A stretch of DNA of 64,000 nucleotides, from NCBI RefSeq assembly GCF_000204195.1, contig NZ_AFBG01000020.1:124001-188000 (forward strand), in the 5' to 3' direction. The stretch's first letter is position 1. Each line of letters starts with the position of its first letter. Origin of the DNA: Acidovorax radicis N35 (GTDB taxonomy: Bacteria; Pseudomonadota; Gammaproteobacteria; Burkholderiales; Burkholderiaceae_C). Below, one piece after another: positions 59,713-64,000 of this stretch. The translations under genes and the position numbers were made by a program. The notes beneath the pieces are model-generated. The model ran no database searches. It had not been told where the DNA came from and worked only from the letters and a program-made list of their open reading frames with translations.

Positions 59713-61224
59713 ATGGATCTTATTAACAACCTATCGCTGGGTTTTGGTGTCGCGTTCACCTTCCAGAACCTGATTTACTGTTTTGTCGGCTGCCTGCTGG
59801 GGACGCTGATTGGCGTGCTTCCTGGCATTGGCCCCGTGGCGACCATCGCCATGCTGCTGCCTGCCACCTACGCGCTGCCTCCCGTGGCTGCGCTGATCAT
59901 GCTGGCCGGCATCTATTACGGCGCGCAATACGGCGGCTCCACCACCGCCATTCTGGTCAACCTGCCGGGCGAATCGTCCTCGGTGGTGACCGTGATCGAC
60001 GGCTACCAGATGGCGCGAAAAGGCCGAGCGGGGCCGGCGCTGGCGGCGGCGGGCCTCGGTTCGTTCTTCGCCGGTTGTGTGGGTACGCTGATCCTGGCGG
60101 CCTTCGCGCCTCCGCTGACCGAAGTGGCCTTCAAGTTCGGCCCTGCCGAATACTTCTCGCTGATGGTGCTGGGCCTGATCGGTGCCGTGGTGCTGGCCTC
60201 GGGTTCGCTGCTCAAGGCCGTGGCCATGATCGTGCTGGGGCTGCTGATGGGCCTGGTGGGGACCGACGTGAATTCGGGTGTGGCGCGCTTCAGCTTCGAC
60301 ATCCCTGAACTGACCGACGGTATCGGCTTTGTGACCATCGCCATGGGCGTGTTCGGTTACGGCGAAATCATTGCCAACCTCTCGCGTCCCGATGATGAGC
60401 GCGAAGTGTTCACTGCCAAGGTGGAGGGCCTGTTCCCGACCAAGGAAGACTTCAAGCGCATGATCCCGGCGGTGCTGCGTGGCACGGCACTGGGTGCGGC
60501 GCTGGGCATCCTGCCCGGTGGCGGCGCGCTGCTGGCAGCGTTTGCGGCCTACACGGTCGAGAAGAAGACCAAGCTCAAGCCCGGTGAAGTGCCCTTCGGC
60601 CAAGGCAACATCCGTGGTGTGGCGGCTCCCGAGTCGGCCAACAATGCCGGTTCGCAGACGTCCTTCATCCCGCTGCTGACGCTGGGCATTCCCCCCAACG
60701 CCGTGATGGCGCTGATGGTGGGTGCGATGACCATCCACAACATCCAGCCTGGCCCCCAGGTGATGACGAGCAACCCCGAGCTGTTCTGGGGCCTGATCGC
60801 CTCGATGTGGATCGGCAACGCCATGCTGATCATCCTGAACCTGCCGTTGATCGGCATCTGGATCAAGCTGCTCACCGTGCCTTACCGCTGGCTGTACCCT
60901 TCCATCGTGCTCTTTTGTGCGGTGGGTGTGTATTCCACCAACAACAATACGTTCGACATCTGGATGGTGGGTGCGTTCGGCCTGATCGGCTACATCTTCT
61001 ACAAGCTGGGTACGGAACCTGCACCTTTGCTGCTCGGTTTCATCCTGGGCCCGATGATGGAAGAGAACCTGCGCCGCGCGCTGCTGCTGTCGCGTGGTGA
61101 CTGGAGCGTGTTTGTGACGCGTCCGCTGTCGGCGGGCCTGCTGGCGGCCGCTGCACTGCTGCTCGTCATCGTGCTGCTGCCTTCGGTAAAGAGCAAGCGC
61201 GAGGAAGCTTTCGTCGAAGACTGA
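59713..61224 (+). CDS. Tripartite tricarboxylate transporter large permease TctA
   Basis: A 503-residue polytopic permease with 10-12 hydrophobic segments. TctA signatures: LLGTLIGVLPGIGPVATIAMLLP, IYYGAQYGGSTTAILVNLPGESSSVVT, GLFPTKEDFKRM and PESANNAGSQTSFIPLLTLGIPPNAVMALM. Works with TctB and a periplasmic TctC to import citrate or related carboxylates. A terminator follows. Confidence 0.95.
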   Translation: MDLINNLSLGFGVAFTFQNLIYCFVGCLLGTLIGVLPGIGPVATIAMLLPATYALPPVAALIMLAGIYYGAQYGGSTTAILVNLPGESSSVVTVIDGYQMARKGRAGPALAAAGLGSFFAGCVGTLILAAFAPPLTEVAFKFGPAEYFSLMVLGLIGAVVLASGSLLKAVAMIVLGLLMGLVGTDVNSGVARFSFDIPELTDGIGFVTIAMGVFGYGEIIANLSRPDDEREVFTAKVEGLFPTKEDFKRMIPAVLRGTALGAALGILPGGGALLAAFAAYTVEKKTKLKPGEVPFGQGNIRGVAAPESANNAGSQTSFIPLLTLGIPPNAVMALMVGAMTIHNIQPGPQVMTSNPELFWGLIASMWIGNAMLIILNLPLIGIWIKLLTVPYRWLYPSIVLFCAVGVYSTNNNTFDIWMVGAFGLIGYIFYKLGTEPAPLLLGFILGPMMEENLRRALLLSRGDWSVFVTRPLSAGLLAAAALLLVIVLLPSVKSKREEAFVED

Positions 61225-61252
61225 CGGCGCCTCTTTTCCATCCGACTCCAGA

Positions 61253-61282
61253 ACAGCGGCACCTTCGGGTGCCGTTGTTTTT
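61253..61282 (+). terminator. Intrinsic terminator of the tct operon
   Basis: GCGGCACC-TTCG-GGTGCCGT, with a stable UUCG loop, is followed by TGTTTTTTGG. It closes the tctB-tctA transcript. Confidence 0.8.
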
Positions 61283-61344
61283 TGGAGATCCTGATCGGCG
61301 GAACACCTAGGGTGCCAGTACACAATGGCGGGCAAGAGGCCCGC

Positions 61345-62643
61345 ATGTCCACTCCATTCCATTTGCCGCAGCATCCCCACCGGGCGATGTTGCACAACGA
61401 AATCCACGCCCGTCCGCCCGAGGCCATGACGGCTCCCCTGGCCATTGCACACATCGTGATGCTGGCCGATGCAGCAGGGCGCGAAGCGAGCCGGGCCCAT
61501 GTGGCGGCCCTTTTGCGCGACCACCACCTGGCGTTGCCCGATGCGAACACCACCCACCTGCGCATGGACCTGGGGGCCTACCGCATGCGCTGGGAGCTGC
61601 ATACCGAGTTTGTTTCCTGGACCTTCATGGCGCCCATGGCGGCGGACGCCTTTGGCGAGCGGGAGCCTGCCAGCGCCGCAGAAGCCGTGCCCCGCGAGTG
61701 GCTGGCGGCGTTGCCCGGACATTGCCTGTGCAGCCTGAACCTCTGGGTGCTGCCCACGCACACCTTTGGCTCGGGTTCGCTGGTCAAGCATGTGCTGCAT
61801 GAGGACACACTGGTGGCCTCCACGGTGGCCGATGGGCATGGCGAGGTCTACACCGACTTTGCGATCCACGCCGATGGGTTCTCGCGCATGGTGCTGCTGG
61901 CGGGCGGCATGACGCAGCGCCGCCTGGGTCGCCTGGTGCAGCGTCTGCTCGAAATCGAGACCTACCGCATGGCAGCCCTGCTGGGTTTGCCCGCCGCGCG
62001 CGAGGCGGCCAGTGTGCTGGCCTTTGCCGAGCGCGAACTGGCAGAGCTGGCTGACGCCATCCGCACCGCCAACCGCGATGCCGAGCCTGCACTGCTGGAC
62101 CGCCTGACCCGCCTGGCCGGGCAGGTGGAGAGCCAGTATGCGGCCACCCATTCGCGCTTCTCGGCCAGCAGTGCCTACTTCGAGCTGCTGGACCGCCGCA
62201 TCCAGGACATTGCCGAGTCGCGCCTAGCCGGCATGCAGACAATCCGGGAGTTCATGGATCGGCGCCTGACGCCCGCACGCAGCACCTGCGAATGGGCGGC
62301 GCGGCGCCAGGATGCGCTCTCGCAACGTGTCTCGCGCATGAGCAACCTGCTGCGCACCCGGGTCGAGATTGAGCAGCAGCAAAGCAGTCAGGCACTGCTG
62401 ACCACCATGAACCACCGGCAGGATTTGCAGCTGCAGATGCAGTCCACGGTGGAAGGGCTGTCGGTCGCGGCCATCACGTACTACATCGTGGGCCTGGTGA
62501 GCTACCTGGCAAAAGGCGCGCAGAAGCTCGGTTGGCCCCTATCGCCCGAGACCACGGCGGCGATCGCGATTCCGGTGGTGGCGGTGGCCGTGTGGTGGTC
62601 GCTGAGGCGATTGCACCACCGGGTCTTCCGGAAGCACGGCTAG
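61345..62643 (+). CDS. DUF3422 family membrane protein
   Basis: A 432-residue protein of the DUF3422 family. It starts HPHRAMLHNEIHARPPEAM, a family hallmark, with a cytoplasmic middle part of helices (about 190-370) and two C-terminal membrane helices (about 377-395 and 405-422). Function unknown. The upstream 120 bp hold the tct terminator. Assigned start ATG 61345 gives the conventional N-terminus. Confidence 0.85.
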   Translation: MSTPFHLPQHPHRAMLHNEIHARPPEAMTAPLAIAHIVMLADAAGREASRAHVAALLRDHHLALPDANTTHLRMDLGAYRMRWELHTEFVSWTFMAPMAADAFGEREPASAAEAVPREWLAALPGHCLCSLNLWVLPTHTFGSGSLVKHVLHEDTLVASTVADGHGEVYTDFAIHADGFSRMVLLAGGMTQRRLGRLVQRLLEIETYRMAALLGLPAAREAASVLAFAERELAELADAIRTANRDAEPALLDRLTRLAGQVESQYAATHSRFSASSAYFELLDRRIQDIAESRLAGMQTIREFMDRRLTPARSTCEWAARRQDALSQRVSRMSNLLRTRVEIEQQQSSQALLTTMNHRQDLQLQMQSTVEGLSVAAITYYIVGLVSYLAKGAQKLGWPLSPETTAAIAIPVVAVAVWWSLRRLHHRVFRKHG

Positions 62644-62803
62644 AAGAGAAGGCCACAAAAAGGGCCGCCAAAGACCCTTTCCACCACCTCGCGGGGCATC
62701 GCGCCAGGGCGGGTTGGCATGGGCTGGGTCCAAGCCCGACGGGCGTGCATGCCCATGTCGTGTGCCTCCTGCACGCACATGGGGCGCGGCCCATAATGGC
62801 CCG

Positions 62804-64000
62804 ATGCACTTCAGCTACACCCCCTCCTATGCCAGCACCCGCCTGCCGGTGTTTGCGCGCAATGTCGTTTCCACCTCCCATCCGCTGGCGGCCCAGGCGG
62901 GCTTGCGCATGCTGCAGCAGGGCGGCAATGCCGTCGATGCCGCCGTAGCCGCCGCTGCGGCCATGACGATCTGCGAGCCCGTGAGCAACGGGCTGGGCAG
63001 CGATGCGTTCTGCATCCTGTGGGACGGGCAGGCCTTGCAGGGGCTCAATGCCTCCGGCCGTGCGCCAGCTGCGTGGACGCCGGAATACTTTCACAGCCGT
63101 TACGGTGAGGGTCAGGTCACACCCCCCAAGCGCGGCATGGATGCCGTCACGGTGCCGGGGGCTGTCAGTGCCTGGGTCGCCCTGTCCGAGCGCTTTGGAA
63201 AGCTGCCTTTTGCCGATCTGATGGAGCCCGCCGCCGAGATTGCCGAGCGTGGCTATCTGGTGCCGGTGGTGGTGCAGCAGAAATGGGCGGCTGCAGTGCC
63301 GGAACTGCAGTCGCAGCCGGGGTTTGCGCAGAGCTTCATGCCGCGTGGGCGTGCGCCGCAGGTGGGCGAGCTGTTCCAGTTCGCAGCCGCAGCCCGTGCG
63401 CTGCGCGCCATCGGGGCTACACAAGGGCAGGCGTTCTACACGGGCGAAATTGCCCAGGCACTGGTGGCCTTCTCCAAGGCCCAGGGCGGCAGCCTGACGC
63501 TGGCGGATCTGGCAGCGCACCGCCCTGAGTGGGTCACCCCCATTGCCCGCAACTACCGGGGCTATACCCTGCACGAGATCCCGCCCAACGGCCAGGGCAT
63601 CGCGGCGTTGATTGCGCTGGGCATCCTGGACCAGTTCGATCTGGCCGCGCTGGCGGTGGATGGCGCAGCGTCCCAGCATCTGCAGATCGAGGCCATGAAA
63701 CTCGCGTTTGCCGATGTGTACCGCTATGTGGCCGAGCCATCGTCCATGGAGGTGACACCCGCGCAAATGCTCGATGACGCGTACCTGGCGTCCCGTGCCA
63801 AACTCATCGACATGAACCAGGCGCAGGATTTTGGGGCAGGCAATCCGGTCAAGGGCGGCACGATCTATCTGACGGCGGCCGACGAAAACGGCATGATGGT
63901 CAGCTTCATCCAGAGCAACTACATGGGCTTCGGCTCGGGGTGTGTGGAGCCCACCTTTGGCATCAGCCTGCAGAACCGGGGCCAGGCATTCAGCACCGAC
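62804..64000 (+). CDS. Gamma-glutamyltransferase family protein, 3' end missing
   Basis: About 399 residues of a GGT-family N-terminal-nucleophile enzyme are visible; the gene runs off the window. VVSTSHPLAAQAGLRMLQQGGNAVDAAVAAAAAM, EPVSNGLGSDAFCILWDG, PKRGMDAVTVPGAVSAW and IPPNGQGIAALIAL are family blocks. KGGTIYLTAADENGMMVSFIQSN near the visible end contains the Thr where autocleavage would occur. No signal peptide is seen at the N-terminus, so it may be cytoplasmic, as in some glutamyl or cephalosporin-acylase-like relatives. Confidence 0.9.
   Translation, partial: MHFSYTPSYASTRLPVFARNVVSTSHPLAAQAGLRMLQQGGNAVDAAVAAAAAMTICEPVSNGLGSDAFCILWDGQALQGLNASGRAPAAWTPEYFHSRYGEGQVTPPKRGMDAVTVPGAVSAWVALSERFGKLPFADLMEPAAEIAERGYLVPVVVQQKWAAAVPELQSQPGFAQSFMPRGRAPQVGELFQFAAAARALRAIGATQGQAFYTGEIAQALVAFSKAQGGSLTLADLAAHRPEWVTPIARNYRGYTLHEIPPNGQGIAALIALGILDQFDLAALAVDGAASQHLQIEAMKLAFADVYRYVAEPSSMEVTPAQMLDDAYLASRAKLIDMNQAQDFGAGNPVKGGTIYLTAADENGMMVSFIQSNYMGFGSGCVEPTFGISLQNRGQAFSTD

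Noticed and set aside
59731-62151. 806-codon open frame on the minus strand opposite tctA
   Set aside because: Rich in His, Arg and Gln as antisense frames of GC-rich genes are; tctA on the other strand is certain.

Overview
The window looks like chromosomal DNA of a high-GC betaproteobacterium of the family Comamonadaceae, most like Acidovorax or a close relative. This rests on gene content (LemA/M48 pair, fkpB-ispH, rpfE-like/recJ, rnm-yciO and M50-trpS neighbours, Tct-type transporter genes, MoxR-DUF58-VWA cluster) and on small dispersed intergenic repeats built around a GCTAT...GCGCTT...AAGCGCT core. No lineage marker such as rRNA is present, so genus-level placement is an inference. Both ends cut a gene: a group II truncated haemoglobin on the left and a gamma-glutamyltransferase on the right.

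Layout. 1-15.8 kb is mostly housekeeping: truncated haemoglobin, lemA, M48 protease, RidA, GFA protein, GNAT, a periplasmic 5'-nucleotidase, Smr and RadC, an FKBP isomerase with ispH, a CBS protein, a PLP-dependent dehydratase, serS, a LysR/FMN-dehydrogenase divergent pair and tRNA-Ser(CGA). 15.9-30.5 kb is an accessory island. A plus-strand run encodes two paralogous 205-206 aa proteins, an unrecognised protein of about 980 aa, a phage-type tail-collar protein, a nitrilase-fold protein with an intact E-K-C triad, an FkbM methyltransferase and a three-domain glycosyltransferase. A minus-strand pair encodes a Ser/Thr kinase with a degenerate cyclase-like domain and an FHA protein with a winged-helix-like C-terminus. 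A second plus-strand run encodes an unknown protein, a GH25 lysozyme and a small protein. Both plus-strand runs start about 100 bp downstream of the same tandem 10-bp repeat (TGCCTGTAAT twice, or GGCCTGTAAT twice, then CGC). I found this motif nowhere else in the window. The simplest reading is one kinase/FHA-controlled regulon, and this is the best candidate here for an undescribed system.

30.7-37.1 kb holds a minus-strand signalling group: a small lipoprotein, a SUMF1-fold protein, an OmpR-type regulator, a LysM-FecR periplasmic protein and a CHASE2 histidine kinase. 37.3-50.5 kb is again core-like: trpS, M50 protease, two chemoreceptors, yciO, rnm, a tautomerase, recJ with its rpfE-like neighbour, and lolC-lolD. 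One chemoreceptor and a decayed GGDEF fragment sit between genes that are often adjacent in relatives. 50.2-64 kb carries the VWA-DUF58-MoxR cluster, an S1C protease, TatD, a DNA-deoxyinosine glycosylase, a spermidine-synthase-like protein, a GspE-type ATPase, TctB-TctA, a DUF3422 protein and the start of a gamma-glutamyltransferase.

The intergenic DNA is notable. There are three long near-complete palindromes of about 160-270 bp (one with a second palindrome nested in it), one short perfect hairpin, about eight copies of the GCGCTT/AAGCGC repeat and about five copies of a GC-rich gene-end repeat. Some of these provide start or stop codons and terminators of the flanking genes.
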